This document shows positions 41,441 to 50,045 of a stretch of DNA of 64,000 nt, piece by piece. Each line of letters starts with the position of its first letter. Position 1 is the stretch's first letter. The position numbers and the translations under genes are program-made. The DNA lies in NCBI RefSeq assembly GCF_000319305.2, contig NZ_AMWJ02000004.1, forward strand, positions 372,001 to 436,000, in the 5' to 3' direction. The DNA comes from Pseudomonas bharatica CSV86 (GTDB taxonomy: Bacteria > Pseudomonadota > Gammaproteobacteria > Pseudomonadales > Pseudomonadaceae). A model generated the notes under the pieces. That model was given only the letters and a program-made list of their open reading frames with translations, was not told the origin of the DNA and did no database searches.

Positions 41441-41457
41441 GGCGGCGGCTCCTGCTC

Positions 41458-42369
41458 CTAGAGGGTGATGCTCATGCCGTCGAAGGCGACTTCCACGCCA
41501 CGGCGGTGCAGCTCGGCGCGCTCGGCCGAGTCCTCGTCGAGAATCGGGTTGGTGTTGTTGATGTGGATAAGCACCTTGCGCTGTTCAGGGAAGGCTTCGA
41601 GCACTTCGAGCATGCCGCCGGGGCCGTTCTGCGGCAGGTGGCCCATCTCCGTACCAGTGCGGGTGCCGACGCCGCGGCGCTGCATTTCGTCGTTATCCCA
41701 CAGGGTGCCGTCCACCAGCAGCACGTCGGCATCGTGCATGCGTTGCAACAGGCCGGCATCGACCTTGCCCAGGCCCGGGGCATAGAAGAGTTTGCCGCCG
41801 GTGCGCAGGTCTTCGACCATCAGCCCGAGGTTGTCGCCGGGATGCGGGTCGAAGCGGTGCGGGGAATAGGGCGGTGCTGCGCTGCGCAGCGGGAACGGGC
41901 TGAAGCGCAGGTTGGGACAGGCTTCGATGGTGAAGCTGGCATCCAGCTCGATGCGGTTCCAGACCAGGCCGCCATTCCAGTGTTCGAGCATGTTGAACAG
42001 CGGGAAGCCGGTGGTCAGGTCCTGGTGGACCATCTCCGTGCACCAGACCTGGTGCGGGCAGCCTTCGCGCAGGCTGAGCAGGCCGGTGGTGTGGTCGATC
42101 TGGCTATCGAGCAGGACGATCGCGTCGATGCCGGTGTCGCGCAGGGCCCGGGCCGGTTGCATCGGCGCGAAGCCTTGCAACTGGGCGCGGATATCCGGCG
42201 AGGCGTTGCACAGGATCCAGTGCTCGCCGTCATCGGACAGGGCGATGGACGATTGGGTGCGGGCCGTGGCGCGCAGGCTGCCATCGCGGTACCCCTTGCA
42301 GTTGGCGCAGTTGCAGTTCCACTGCGGGAATCCTCCGCCGGCGGCGGAACCTAGAATCTGGATGTACAT
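41458..42369 (-). CDS. pqqB: PQQ biosynthesis protein PqqB (metallo-beta-lactamase fold)
   Basis: 303 residues from ATG 42369 (MYIQILGSAAGGGFPQWNC). A zinc-site CNCANCK follows near residue 19. The metallo-hydrolase core shows VLLDSQIDHTTGLLSLREG, with Asp-His in place of the usual HxHxDH, and LLVDGTLWDNDEM, LPQNGPGGMLEVL and LIHINNTNPIL. PqqB is an iron-dependent hydroxylase acting on the cross-linked Glu-Tyr diamino acid. It follows the pqqA attenuator hairpin. Confidence 0.96.
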   Translation of the reverse strand: MYIQILGSAAGGGFPQWNCNCANCKGYRDGSLRATARTQSSIALSDDGEHWILCNASPDIRAQLQGFAPMQPARALRDTGIDAIVLLDSQIDHTTGLLSLREGCPHQVWCTEMVHQDLTTGFPLFNMLEHWNGGLVWNRIELDASFTIEACPNLRFSPFPLRSAAPPYSPHRFDPHPGDNLGLMVEDLRTGGKLFYAPGLGKVDAGLLQRMHDADVLLVDGTLWDNDEMQRRGVGTRTGTEMGHLPQNGPGGMLEVLEAFPEQRKVLIHINNTNPILDEDSAERAELHRRGVEVAFDGMSITL

Positions 42370-42390
42370 GGCTTGCTCCCGCCGCGTCCG

Positions 42391-42420
42391 AAAATGAAAA
42401 CGCCCCGGCTGGCCGAGGCG
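42391..42420 (-). terminator. Attenuator/terminator between pqqA and pqqB
   Basis: Minus strand: CGCCTCGG-CCAG-CCGGGGCG hairpin (42420-42401) followed by TTTTCATTTT. A partial terminator here would give the excess of pqqA transcript over pqqB-E that is known for pqq operons. Confidence 0.8.
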
Positions 42421-42437
42421 TCGTACCGCAAAAAGGC

Positions 42438-42509
42438 TTAGCGATTCGCGAAGTACATGGTCACTTCAAAGCCGATACGCAGGTCAGTGTATGCAGGTTT
42501 GGTCCACAT
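42438..42509 (-). CDS. pqqA: PQQ precursor peptide PqqA
   Basis: 23 residues from ATG 42509, preceded by GGAAGGAGTAATCCC. The peptide begins [15 protein letters not shown] and continues VTMYFANR. The conserved Glu (residue 15) and Tyr (residue 19) in E-V-T-M-Y are the two amino acids joined to form PQQ. It is the ribosomally made substrate for PqqE/PqqD. It has its own 142-bp upstream region after pqqF, probably with a strong promoter. Confidence 0.98.
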
Positions 42510-42651
42510 GGGATTACTCCTTCCGGATAGGTCAGGTGAGGGACAGCTACTCATTTAGTCCATCCCCGGGAATGAAGGGTTCACATCGCCGGGATAGCGC
42601 AATCCTACTAGATTTTTTGTACTGGATGGTTAATCAAGGGTGAAAGGTCTT

Positions 42652-44802
42652 TTACCTGGACGGTAAGAATCCTGGCGCGGCGGGGCCGTTGGCGAGGATC
42701 AGCCAGCGCCTGCCGCTGGCAAGGTCGGCCCGGGCGCGGTCGATGTCGGGCTGCCGGAGCTGCCTGATCCGCGCGGCAAGAATCTGCGGATCGGCCTGGT
42801 CATCGCCCGCCAGGTGCGCTTGCCAGAGCCATTCGGCCAGATCTGCATGGGGCATGACCGATGCGTGGAACTGCGTGGCCAGGTTGTCGCGCGAGGTCTC
42901 CGGCAGCAGGGCGGGACGGGCGAAGAAATCATGCAGGTGGCCGAGTATTTCAGCGTGGCTGGCGCCGGGCGATTGCACGCCGAACATCAGGCCGCTGTAG
43001 CCATGAATCTGACGGAAGGCGCTGAACACTGCATAGCCCAGTTGCAATTCGCTGCGCAGGCGCTGGTAGAACGGACCCTGGAGCAGATGGGCGAGCAGGC
43101 GGCCTGCGGCTTCGTCGGCGACCGGGGCGAACAGCAGCAGCGCCTGCTCGCCGCCGCTTTCGCCGCACTGCTGCCATTGACTAGGCAGGAGGCGTGGACG
43201 GGAGGGCTTGTACGGCGTACCAGCGAGGCGACCGAGCAGGTGATTCAAGGCATTGCCTGCCGCTGCGTCGAAGCCTGTTGCCAGCGCGGTCCAACCGGGC
43301 TGGCCTGCGCCTGCCAGGACCTTTGGCAGCTGCTGCATCAATTGTCGGAGCGGGATCAGCGGCGGCTCGGCAGTCGCACCGACGGCCAGCGGATTCTCGA
43401 GCGTCCTCAGTGCCTGCTCGACTACGCCAAGCACCATGGCCGGTGCGCCACAGCAGCGCAGTTGCCAGGTGTTGGCGCTGCGCGTCCAGTCGAGTTCAAC
43501 CCCGATGCGCTTGGCACGCTCGCTCAACGGCTTGAGCACATCGCGCAGGTGTTCGGCCTGCCAGCGAATGTACAGCGCGGCGTATTCGCCTGAGGCCGGA
43601 AGCACCGGACTGTAGGCCAGGCCGGTCGGCACCGGCGTGCCAGGCGTTTGCGCCACGACCGCCGACAGCAGTGGCTCCGGCTCCGGAAATTTCCATGGAT
43701 GCCGGGATTCGCCGGGGTATTCCGGCACGATCGGCACTCCGTCGTCGCGTCTTGCCAGCTCCAGTGCACCGGGCGAGCGGCAGGCTTGCAGGCGTTGGTA
43801 CTCCAGCAGCAGGGCGCTGTGGTCGGCCTTGCCGAAGAAGGCCAGCCAGTCGCGGATCAGTCCTTCGACGTCCGCCCGGTCCGCTGTAGTCGACAGCCGG
43901 GCCTTGAGGTGCAGCAGGGCCTGGCCGGCGAACCGGTACGGCACGGTGCAGGCGAGGTCTTGCAGCCAGCCGCGCTCGCGCAGTTCATGCACCAGCCCGC
44001 CCGGACGGTTGTCAGTGATCCAGGTGGAGAGGTAATCGAAGGAGGCGTTGTCGGGCAGATCCTCGTGGGCGAGCAGCATATCCAGCTGGCCTTCGATCTG
44101 CCCGGGCTGCAGCGGCCCGTCGAGCAGCGGCGGCGCCGCACTCTGCCTGACCTTCCTGCCTGGGGCGAACAGTGCGCCGAACTGCCGCGCCAGCGCTTCC
44201 AGCGGTTGTGGTCCGCTCAAGGTCAGGATGATCTGCCCGGCCTGGTAGAACTGCCGATGGAATTCGCTCAGCGCTTGCTGGAATGCCGCCTCGTGGATCG
44301 GCAACGAGTCCCGGTTGCCGGCATGGAACCCGCTCAACGGATGCTGCGCCGAGACGCTGCGCAGCAATGCGTACTGCCGCTGCGCCTCGGCATTGGCCGA
44401 CCAGGCGACCCACTCGGCATGGATCACTTCGCGTTCGGCTGCTTGTCGCTCCAGGGTCAGCAGCGGATGCGCGAGCATGTCGCAGAGCCGCTCCAGCGCG
44501 CCGGACACCGCCGTTGGCGGCACCTCGAAGAAGAACTCGGTGTGGCGCTCCCGGGTGCTTGCATTGAGTTGCCCGCCCTGGCTCTGGACGAAGCGCATCA
44601 GCCCGTCTTCCACCGGGAAGCGTGCCGTGCCGAGGAACAACAGATGTTCGAGAAAGTGCGCCAGGCCGGGATAGGCCGGCGGGGCGTCATGACTGCCGGC
44701 CTCGACCCTCAGCAGCGCCGCGCAGCGTTTGAGGTGCGGGGCATGCCATAGCCTGACCCGCAGGCCATTGCTCAGGACGAGGTGCTGGAGGGTGCTGGAC
44801 AT
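42652..44802 (-). CDS. pqqF: PQQ-cluster M16 zinc peptidase PqqF
   Basis: 716 residues from ATG 44802 (MSSTLQHLVLSNGLRVRLW). The inverted zinc motif HXXEH is seen as LAHFLEHLLFLG (about 48-59), with the third ligand Glu in EREVIHAEW (about 130). Middle and C-terminal M16 repeats follow (RLRSELQLGYAVFSAFRQIH). It is thought to cut the cross-linked Glu-Tyr out of PqqA. It lies upstream of pqqA on the same strand with a 142-bp gap, as in P. putida and P. fluorescens; enterics place pqqF last. Confidence 0.93.
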   Translation of the reverse strand: MSSTLQHLVLSNGLRVRLWHAPHLKRCAALLRVEAGSHDAPPAYPGLAHFLEHLLFLGTARFPVEDGLMRFVQSQGGQLNASTRERHTEFFFEVPPTAVSGALERLCDMLAHPLLTLERQAAEREVIHAEWVAWSANAEAQRQYALLRSVSAQHPLSGFHAGNRDSLPIHEAAFQQALSEFHRQFYQAGQIILTLSGPQPLEALARQFGALFAPGRKVRQSAAPPLLDGPLQPGQIEGQLDMLLAHEDLPDNASFDYLSTWITDNRPGGLVHELRERGWLQDLACTVPYRFAGQALLHLKARLSTTADRADVEGLIRDWLAFFGKADHSALLLEYQRLQACRSPGALELARRDDGVPIVPEYPGESRHPWKFPEPEPLLSAVVAQTPGTPVPTGLAYSPVLPASGEYAALYIRWQAEHLRDVLKPLSERAKRIGVELDWTRSANTWQLRCCGAPAMVLGVVEQALRTLENPLAVGATAEPPLIPLRQLMQQLPKVLAGAGQPGWTALATGFDAAAGNALNHLLGRLAGTPYKPSRPRLLPSQWQQCGESGGEQALLLFAPVADEAAGRLLAHLLQGPFYQRLRSELQLGYAVFSAFRQIHGYSGLMFGVQSPGASHAEILGHLHDFFARPALLPETSRDNLATQFHASVMPHADLAEWLWQAHLAGDDQADPQILAARIRQLRQPDIDRARADLASGRRWLILANGPAAPGFLPSR

Positions 44803-44843
44803 GACGGCTCCGAAACGCGCAAGCCGTCATGCTAGCGGATAAA

Positions 44844-45641
44844 TCAGTTGCGTGGCGCGCTATGCAGCTCGGCGCGCAGGTCCTGCAGATAGGGGCTGCT
44901 GGCACGGCCTTCATGCACCCGTTGCAGGTCGATATCCGCCGCGAGCAAGGCGCTGTCGCGCCCGGCCATGGCCAGAATGCTGCCGTCCGGGCCGACGATG
45001 CTGCTGTGGCCGCAATACTGGATCTCGCCTTCGGCACCGCAGTAGTTGGCGTAGACCAGGTAGCACTGGTTCTCGTGGGCGCGGCTGCGCACGGTAACCT
45101 GGCAGATGAAGTCGAACGGCTCCATGTTCGCCGTCGGCACCAGGATCAGCTCGGCGCCGTCACGGGCCAGGCGGCGGGCGTTCTCCGGGAATTCGATGTC
45201 GTAGCAGATCAGCATGCCGACCTTCCAGCCATTGAGCTCCACTACCGGGAAGTGATTGGGGCCGGGGCTGAACATGCTGCGGTCGAGTTCACCGAACAGG
45301 TGGGTCTTGCGGTAGTTGGCGAGGCGGCTGCCACCAGCGTCGATCAACTGCACGCTGTTGTAGATCCGCTGGTCCTCGCCCCGCTCCGGGTAGCCGTAGA
45401 CGATGGCGATGGCGTTGCCCCGGGCAATCGCCGCGACACGGCGGGCCGACGGACCCTCCGCCTTTTCCGCCAGCCGGGCCACCGCGTCGCTGCCGATGTT
45501 GTACCCGCTGACGAACATTTCCGGGCAGACCAGCAGTTCGGCGCCCTGGCTGGCGGCGAGCTGGGCCTGGTGCTCCAGGCGCTCCAGGTTGCCGGAAAGG
45601 TCCAGCGGCTGTGGCGAGCCCTGGTAGAGGGCGATACGCAT
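44844..45641 (-). CDS. davA: 5-aminovaleramidase DavA (nitrilase superfamily)
   Basis: 265 residues from ATG 45641 (MRIALYQGSPQPLDLSGNL); the longer frame begins inside davB. A carbon-nitrogen hydrolase with catalytic Glu in SQGAELLVCPEMFVSGYNI, Lys in LANYRKTHLFGELDRSMF and Cys in GMLICYDIEFPENAR. It hydrolyses 5-aminovaleramide to 5-aminovalerate, the second step of lysine degradation by the delta-aminovalerate route. It starts 13 bp after the davB stop, so the two form an operon. Confidence 0.92.
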   Translation of the reverse strand: MRIALYQGSPQPLDLSGNLERLEHQAQLAASQGAELLVCPEMFVSGYNIGSDAVARLAEKAEGPSARRVAAIARGNAIAIVYGYPERGEDQRIYNSVQLIDAGGSRLANYRKTHLFGELDRSMFSPGPNHFPVVELNGWKVGMLICYDIEFPENARRLARDGAELILVPTANMEPFDFICQVTVRSRAHENQCYLVYANYCGAEGEIQYCGHSSIVGPDGSILAMAGRDSALLAADIDLQRVHEGRASSPYLQDLRAELHSAPRN

Positions 45642-45654
45642 GGGCAATCTCCTG

Positions 45655-47337
45655 TCAGTCGGGAAGGGCGATCGGGCCGATCTCGTTGAATACATCGCCC
45701 GGGCCGGGGTTGTCCGGGTGGGTGCGGCCACCGAAGTGGTTCATGATGCCCCAGACTGCGTTCAAGGAGGTCTGCACCGCGCCTTCGACCCAGGCCGGGG
45801 TCCAGGATACATCGTCGCCGGCAATGAAGATGCCGCGCTGTTCGACGGGCATGTCCTGCTGCATGAAGTGGGCGTACATGCGCTGGTTGTAGCGGTAGTG
45901 GCCGGGCAGGGCGCCCTTGAAGGCGCCGAGGAAGTACGGGTCGGCTTCCCAGGACACGGTGATCGGGTCGCCGATGATATGCCCGGCGATATCCAGCTTC
46001 GGGTAGATCTTCTTCAGTGCGTCGAGGGCCAGCTTGACGCGCTTTTCCACCGGGTGCGGGAGCATCTTCAGGGCGTCGCTCATCCACGAGTACGACAGGC
46101 AGATCACCCCCGGTTTGTCGTCGCCGTTGTCGAACAGGTAGGTGCCGCGGGTCAGGCGGTCGGTGAGGGTCATGCTCATCAGGTCGCGACCGGTTTCCGG
46201 GTCCTTGTCCTTCCAGAACGGGCGATCGACCATCACAAAGGTCTTCGACGACTGCATGTAGCGGGTGCGGTCCAGGGCCATCCACATCTTCTGCGAGAAC
46301 AGCGATTCCTCGCATTCGATCTGGGTGGTCAGCAGCCAGCTCTGGCAAGTGGTCAGCACCGCAGCGTAATGGCGCGTGTCACCCCAGTTGTCGGTAACCG
46401 CCAGGCTGCCGTCCTCGTTGCGGGCGATGCGCTTGACCCCGGGGCGCGGTGCGCCACGGTGCAGCGAGGCCAGGCTGGTGCCTTGCGGCCAATGGGCGCA
46501 GCGCTGCGGCACATGTTTCCAGATGCCCAGCGGCACCTGCTCGACGCCGCCGACGATCAGGTGCTGGTGGTCGTCGCAGTTGGTCATGACCACGCGGAAG
46601 ATTTCCAGCATCGAGTTGGGGAAGTCCGAGTCCCAGCCGCCGGTGCCGAAGCCGACCTGGCCGAACACCTCGCGGTGCAGGAAGCTGAGTTTGGCAAAGG
46701 CTTTCGAGGTGGCGACGAAGTCGTAGAAGGTGCGGTCGTCCCATAACGGTACCAGGGTGTTCCACAGTTCCTTCAGGCGCGGTACGTCGCGGTCGCGGAT
46801 GGCCTGCTGGATATCGCCGAAGCGCGCACCGTCCTCCAGGGCATCGGCCCAGGCGTCGGCGACTTCCTGGAACAGGGCGGGCAGATCAGCGGCTTTTTCG
46901 GCGTACCAGGTCTTGCCTTCGAGGTCGATCACCGTGCTGCCGGAGGCCGGGGTCAGCGGGTTGGGGAACGGCCTGGTCTCCAGGCCGAGCTTGTCGACGT
47001 AGTGATAGAACGCCGTCGATGACACCGGGAAGCGCATGCCGCCCAGCTCGGCGACGATGCCTTCGGTACCGGCAAAGGCTTGCGAGCGCAGGCGGCCGCC
47101 CATCTTCGAGGCCTCGTAGACGACGGGCTTGAGGCCGAGTTTCATCAATTCATACGCCGCCACCAGGCCCGCGATGCCGGCACCGACGATCGCCACCTCC
47201 TCGCCATGGCGCTCGGTCGGGATGCTGCCGAGGCCGGCAGGGTGCTCGATCCAGTCGTCGAAGGCGAAGGGAAAGTCGGGGCCGAAGATGGTAACGGGCT
47301 TTTTGCCATCGGCGGGGTGGCGGTTGTTCTTGTTCAT
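45655..47337 (-). CDS. davB: L-lysine 2-monooxygenase DavB (flavin amine oxidase family)
   Basis: 560 residues from ATG 47337 (MNKNNRHPADGKKPVTIFG). The FAD-binding Rossmann motif is VAIVGAGIAGLVAAYELMKL (about 50-69), with YEASKMGGRLRSQAF after it. The C-terminal FAD block is QRGIFIAGDDVSWTPAWVEG. Homologues are often labelled tryptophan 2-monooxygenase. The next gene davA and the lysine route in P. putida point to conversion of lysine to 5-aminovaleramide. No davDT genes are in the window. Confidence 0.93.
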   Translation of the reverse strand: MNKNNRHPADGKKPVTIFGPDFPFAFDDWIEHPAGLGSIPTERHGEEVAIVGAGIAGLVAAYELMKLGLKPVVYEASKMGGRLRSQAFAGTEGIVAELGGMRFPVSSTAFYHYVDKLGLETRPFPNPLTPASGSTVIDLEGKTWYAEKAADLPALFQEVADAWADALEDGARFGDIQQAIRDRDVPRLKELWNTLVPLWDDRTFYDFVATSKAFAKLSFLHREVFGQVGFGTGGWDSDFPNSMLEIFRVVMTNCDDHQHLIVGGVEQVPLGIWKHVPQRCAHWPQGTSLASLHRGAPRPGVKRIARNEDGSLAVTDNWGDTRHYAAVLTTCQSWLLTTQIECEESLFSQKMWMALDRTRYMQSSKTFVMVDRPFWKDKDPETGRDLMSMTLTDRLTRGTYLFDNGDDKPGVICLSYSWMSDALKMLPHPVEKRVKLALDALKKIYPKLDIAGHIIGDPITVSWEADPYFLGAFKGALPGHYRYNQRMYAHFMQQDMPVEQRGIFIAGDDVSWTPAWVEGAVQTSLNAVWGIMNHFGGRTHPDNPGPGDVFNEIGPIALPD

Positions 47338-47504
47338 GAGTTGACCTGCCAGGGGGGCTGGGGAGCCTGAGTATAGGAAATGCCTGGTGGTCAATTTTAG
47401 GGAGGTGGGTGTTCGTTATTAAGATGCAGAGTGTTGTCGTTTTGTGGGTTTTTGGATCGATATGACCGTGGGTTTTTGCATAGTGACAGGTGTGGTGAGT
47501 TTTA

Positions 47505-47582
47505 TGGCCTCATCGCTGGCAAGCCAGCTCCCACAGGGACCGCATGCAACGCCAACCTGTGGGAGCTGGCTTGCCAGCGATC
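47505..47582. repeat. REP palindrome pair (class A)
   Basis: GGCCTCATCGCTGGCAAGCC and inverted copy, between the Lrp-type regulator and davB. The rest of 47338-47596 shows no gene; it should contain the davB promoter. Confidence 0.95.
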
Positions 47583-47596
47583 GAAGACACCACCAA

Positions 47597-48058
47597 TCAA
47601 ACAGGCTGCCCGCGATCCACCTTGCTGCTGAGGATGATGGAGGTCGTGGTCTTCTCCACCCCCTCCAGGCTGCCGATCTGGTCCAGCAACTGATCCAGCT
47701 GCTCCGGCGAGTCACTCCTCAGCCACGCCACATAATCGAATTCCCCGCTTACCGCGCACAGCTGCTGCACCTGCCCCATGGCACTCAGCCGCCGCACGAT
47801 CTCGCGCCCGGCGCGGGGCTGCACGGTGATACCCACATAGGCCTGCAAGCCGCCATCGATGACGCGCTGCCCGAGGCGCACGCCATAGCCGCTGATGACC
47901 TTGCTCTTCTCCAGCCGCGCAATCCGCGAGGTCACGGTGGTGCGCGCGATGCCCAGCTGGCGGGCGAGGGTGGCGACGCTTTCGCGGGCGTTGATCTGCA
48001 GGGCGGTGATCAACTGGCGGTCGATTTCATCGAGGGCGAGGGTGCGGCTATCGGACAT
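47597..48058 (-). CDS. Lrp/AsnC family transcriptional regulator
   Basis: 153 residues from ATG 48058 (MSDSRTLALDEIDRQLITA). An AsnC-type helix-turn-helix (ATLARQLGIARTTVTSRIAR, about 28-47) is followed by a RAM ligand-binding domain (GLQAYVGITVQPRAGREIV, VSGEFDYVAWLRSDSPE). The same strand and position immediately upstream of davB suggest it senses lysine or a derivative and controls davBA; this is inference from context. Confidence 0.9.
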   Translation of the reverse strand: MSDSRTLALDEIDRQLITALQINARESVATLARQLGIARTTVTSRIARLEKSKVISGYGVRLGQRVIDGGLQAYVGITVQPRAGREIVRRLSAMGQVQQLCAVSGEFDYVAWLRSDSPEQLDQLLDQIGSLEGVEKTTTSIILSSKVDRGQPV

Positions 48059-48097
48059 GGGTTTCTCAAGGGCAAGGCGCGGACCTGCCCAGTGTAC

Positions 48098-48919
48098 TCA
48101 ACCCGCCGCCTTGAAGCAGTGCTCAAGCCCCGGGAACTGTCCGTCGCGCACCTCCCGTGCGTACTCGCCCAGGGCCTGGTCAATCGCTCCGCCCAGCTCG
48201 GCGTAGCGCTTGACGAAGCGCGGCTGGTACTCGCCGAACAGCCCCAGCAGGTCCTCGGTTACCAGGACCTGCCCGTCACAGGCAGGCGAAGCGCCGATAC
48301 CGATGGCAGGAATCTCCAGCTCCTCGCTCAGCAGCCGGGCCAGCGGCTCGGCAATCCCTTCGAGGACGATGGAGAAGGCGCCTGCCGCCTGCATGGCCAG
48401 CGCATCGCGACGTACCCGCGCGGCACTTTCCTCATCCCGTCCCTGCGCCTTGAAGCCGCCCAGTGCGTTGACCTGCTGCGGCATCAGGCCGACATGGGCC
48501 ATCACCGGAATCCCGCGCTGCACCAGATACGCCACGGTCGCGGCCATCTCCTCGCCGCCTTCGAGCTTGATGCCTTGGGCGCCGGTCTCGCGCAGTACCT
48601 TCGCGGCATTCATGAAGGCTTGCTCCAACGACGCCTGGTAGCTGCCGAACGGCATGTCCACTACCACGCAGGCGCGCTGCGCACCGCGCATTACCGCCTG
48701 GCCGTGGGCGATCATCATGTCGAGGGTGACGCCGAGGGTGCTGGGCATGCCGTAGAGCACCATGCCCACCGAGTCGCCGACGATGATGATGTCTGCATGG
48801 GCATCGACCCAGCGCGCCATCGGCAGGCTGTAGGCGGTGAGCACCACCAGGCTGCCGGCGCCCTTGCGCTGGCGGAGGGCGGGAATGTTCAGGCGGCTTT
48901 GGCCGATCTGCGTGCTCAT
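48098..48919 (-). CDS. panB: 3-methyl-2-oxobutanoate hydroxymethyltransferase PanB
   Basis: 273 residues from ATG 48919 (MSTQIGQSRLNIPALRQRK). It makes ketopantoate for pantothenate and CoA. Family blocks: LVVLTAYSLPMARWVDAHAD, IIVGDSVGMVLYGM with the metal-binding Asp, QGIKLEGGEEMAATV and the base-containing IPAIGIGASPACDGQVLV. It is not beside panC, and Pseudomonas usually has a panBC pair elsewhere, so this is probably a second copy (panB2). It is divergent from the AraC regulator by 82 bp. Confidence 0.93.
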   Translation of the reverse strand: MSTQIGQSRLNIPALRQRKGAGSLVVLTAYSLPMARWVDAHADIIIVGDSVGMVLYGMPSTLGVTLDMMIAHGQAVMRGAQRACVVVDMPFGSYQASLEQAFMNAAKVLRETGAQGIKLEGGEEMAATVAYLVQRGIPVMAHVGLMPQQVNALGGFKAQGRDEESAARVRRDALAMQAAGAFSIVLEGIAEPLARLLSEELEIPAIGIGASPACDGQVLVTEDLLGLFGEYQPRFVKRYAELGGAIDQALGEYAREVRDGQFPGLEHCFKAAG

Positions 48920-49001
48920 TGACGAAACTCCTGTTGTTCAACCAGACCCGACGCAGGCTAACATCGGTCTCTGTGGCTCACTTGAGCAAAGGGGACGATC
49001 A

Positions 49002-49802
49002 ATGCAGCAAACGGGACAAGCCCTCGTACCGCCCGTGCCAGAGCAGCTGGAGCGGCCGGTGCACGGGCGCATGTTCGACATCCCGGCGGGTTACCGGATC
49101 GAGATGCACAGCCATCAGTGGGTGCAGTTCACCTACGCGGGCGCCGGGAGCATGCAGGTGCTGACCGAGCAGTACAATTTCCTCCTGCCGCCGCAGTGCG
49201 GCATGTGGATTCCCGCCGGCTTGCGCCACACCGTCTACAGCGAGCGCGCCCTGGCTTTTCGCAGCCTGTACCTGAGCGACGCCGTGCTCAACGGCTACCG
49301 TCGCGAATGCTCGGTGGTGCAGGTGACGCCGTTGGTGCGCGAACTGATCGAGAAGGCCAGCGGCTTCGGCAACGACTATCCGGAGCAAGGCCCGCAGGCG
49401 CGGCTGTTGCAGGTGCTGGTCGACGAGATCCGCGAGTTGCCGGAGGCGCCCTTCAGCCTGCCGCTGCCCAGCGACCCGCGCCTGCGGCGGATCACCGACG
49501 CCTTGCAGATGAGCCCGGAAGACAACCGCAGCATCGAGGACTGGGCGCAGCAGGTGGGCGCCTCGCGCCGGACCCTGGCGCGGCTGTTCCAGGCGCAGAC
49601 ACAGATGCCCTTCCAGACCTGGCGCCAGCGCCTGCGCCTGCTGGCCGCGCTGCCGATGCTGGAGCAGGGCGGCAGCGTCACGGCGGTGGCCAACGAGCTG
49701 GGTTATGACTCGGTGTCGGCCTTTATCGCCTTGTTCCAGCGCCAGTACGGCGAAACGCCCGGGGCATTCAAGTCGGCGAGCACGCGACGCGCTGGCGCTT
49801 AG
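49002..49802 (+). CDS. AraC family transcriptional regulator
   Basis: 266 residues from ATG 49002 (MQQTGQALVPPVPEQLERP). An N-terminal cupin (YRIEMHSHQWVQFTYAGAGS) with His residues, and a C-terminal double helix-turn-helix (RSIEDWAQQVGASRRTLARL and GSVTAVANELGYDSVSAFIA), ending in the AraC signature FQRQYGETPGAFKSAS. The divergent start with panB suggests control of that gene. A role in the sugar-acid cluster is less likely because a GntR regulator serves it. Confidence 0.88.
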   Translation: MQQTGQALVPPVPEQLERPVHGRMFDIPAGYRIEMHSHQWVQFTYAGAGSMQVLTEQYNFLLPPQCGMWIPAGLRHTVYSERALAFRSLYLSDAVLNGYRRECSVVQVTPLVRELIEKASGFGNDYPEQGPQARLLQVLVDEIRELPEAPFSLPLPSDPRLRRITDALQMSPEDNRSIEDWAQQVGASRRTLARLFQAQTQMPFQTWRQRLRLLAALPMLEQGGSVTAVANELGYDSVSAFIALFQRQYGETPGAFKSASTRRAGA

Positions 49803-49814
49803 TACGCTCAGGAG

Positions 49815-49827
49815 GTTGTACGATAAC
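49815..49827 (+). promoter_or_regulatory. Putative sugar-acid operator site 1
   Basis: GTTGTACGATAAC, 13 bp, just after the AraC stop and about 230 bp before the kdgD start. It shares TTGTACGAT-N-AC with three other sites in the cluster. Confidence 0.6.
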
Positions 49828-49963
49828 GTGGCGATGCAGGTGCTTGGGTGCAAGGACCTGCCAGGCATTTCGGCCCCGCTGGACAACCTTTTCGGGCGTG
49901 GAAAAGGGATGAGTGGTCGGTTGAGATCGGATGACTGGTGGATTTAGCCTGTTTCAGGGGCTA

Positions 49964-49988
49964 GTCATCGTACAACTTGTACGATAAC
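49964..49988. promoter_or_regulatory. Putative sugar-acid operator sites 2 and 3 (back to back)
   Basis: GTTGTACGATGAC on minus (49976-49964) and CTTGTACGATAAC on plus (49976-49988) share one base at 49976, forming a double operator 58-82 bp upstream of the chosen kdgD start. The GntR/FadR regulator at 55785-56543 is the probable ligand-controlled binder. Confidence 0.68.
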
Positions 49989-50045
49989 CTACATCCACTT
50001 TGATATTCCTTTTCTCCACCAAAGCGCCACAGGATGCCTACAACA

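Noticed and set aside
5711..47582. Repeated palindromes as a CRISPR array
   Set aside because: The repeats are dispersed singly in different gaps kilobases apart, with no regular spacers and no cas genes; they are REP elements.
49837..49947. Short plus-strand frame after the AraC gene
   Set aside because: No ribosome-binding site, no family resemblance, and it lies in the operator region of the sugar-acid operon.
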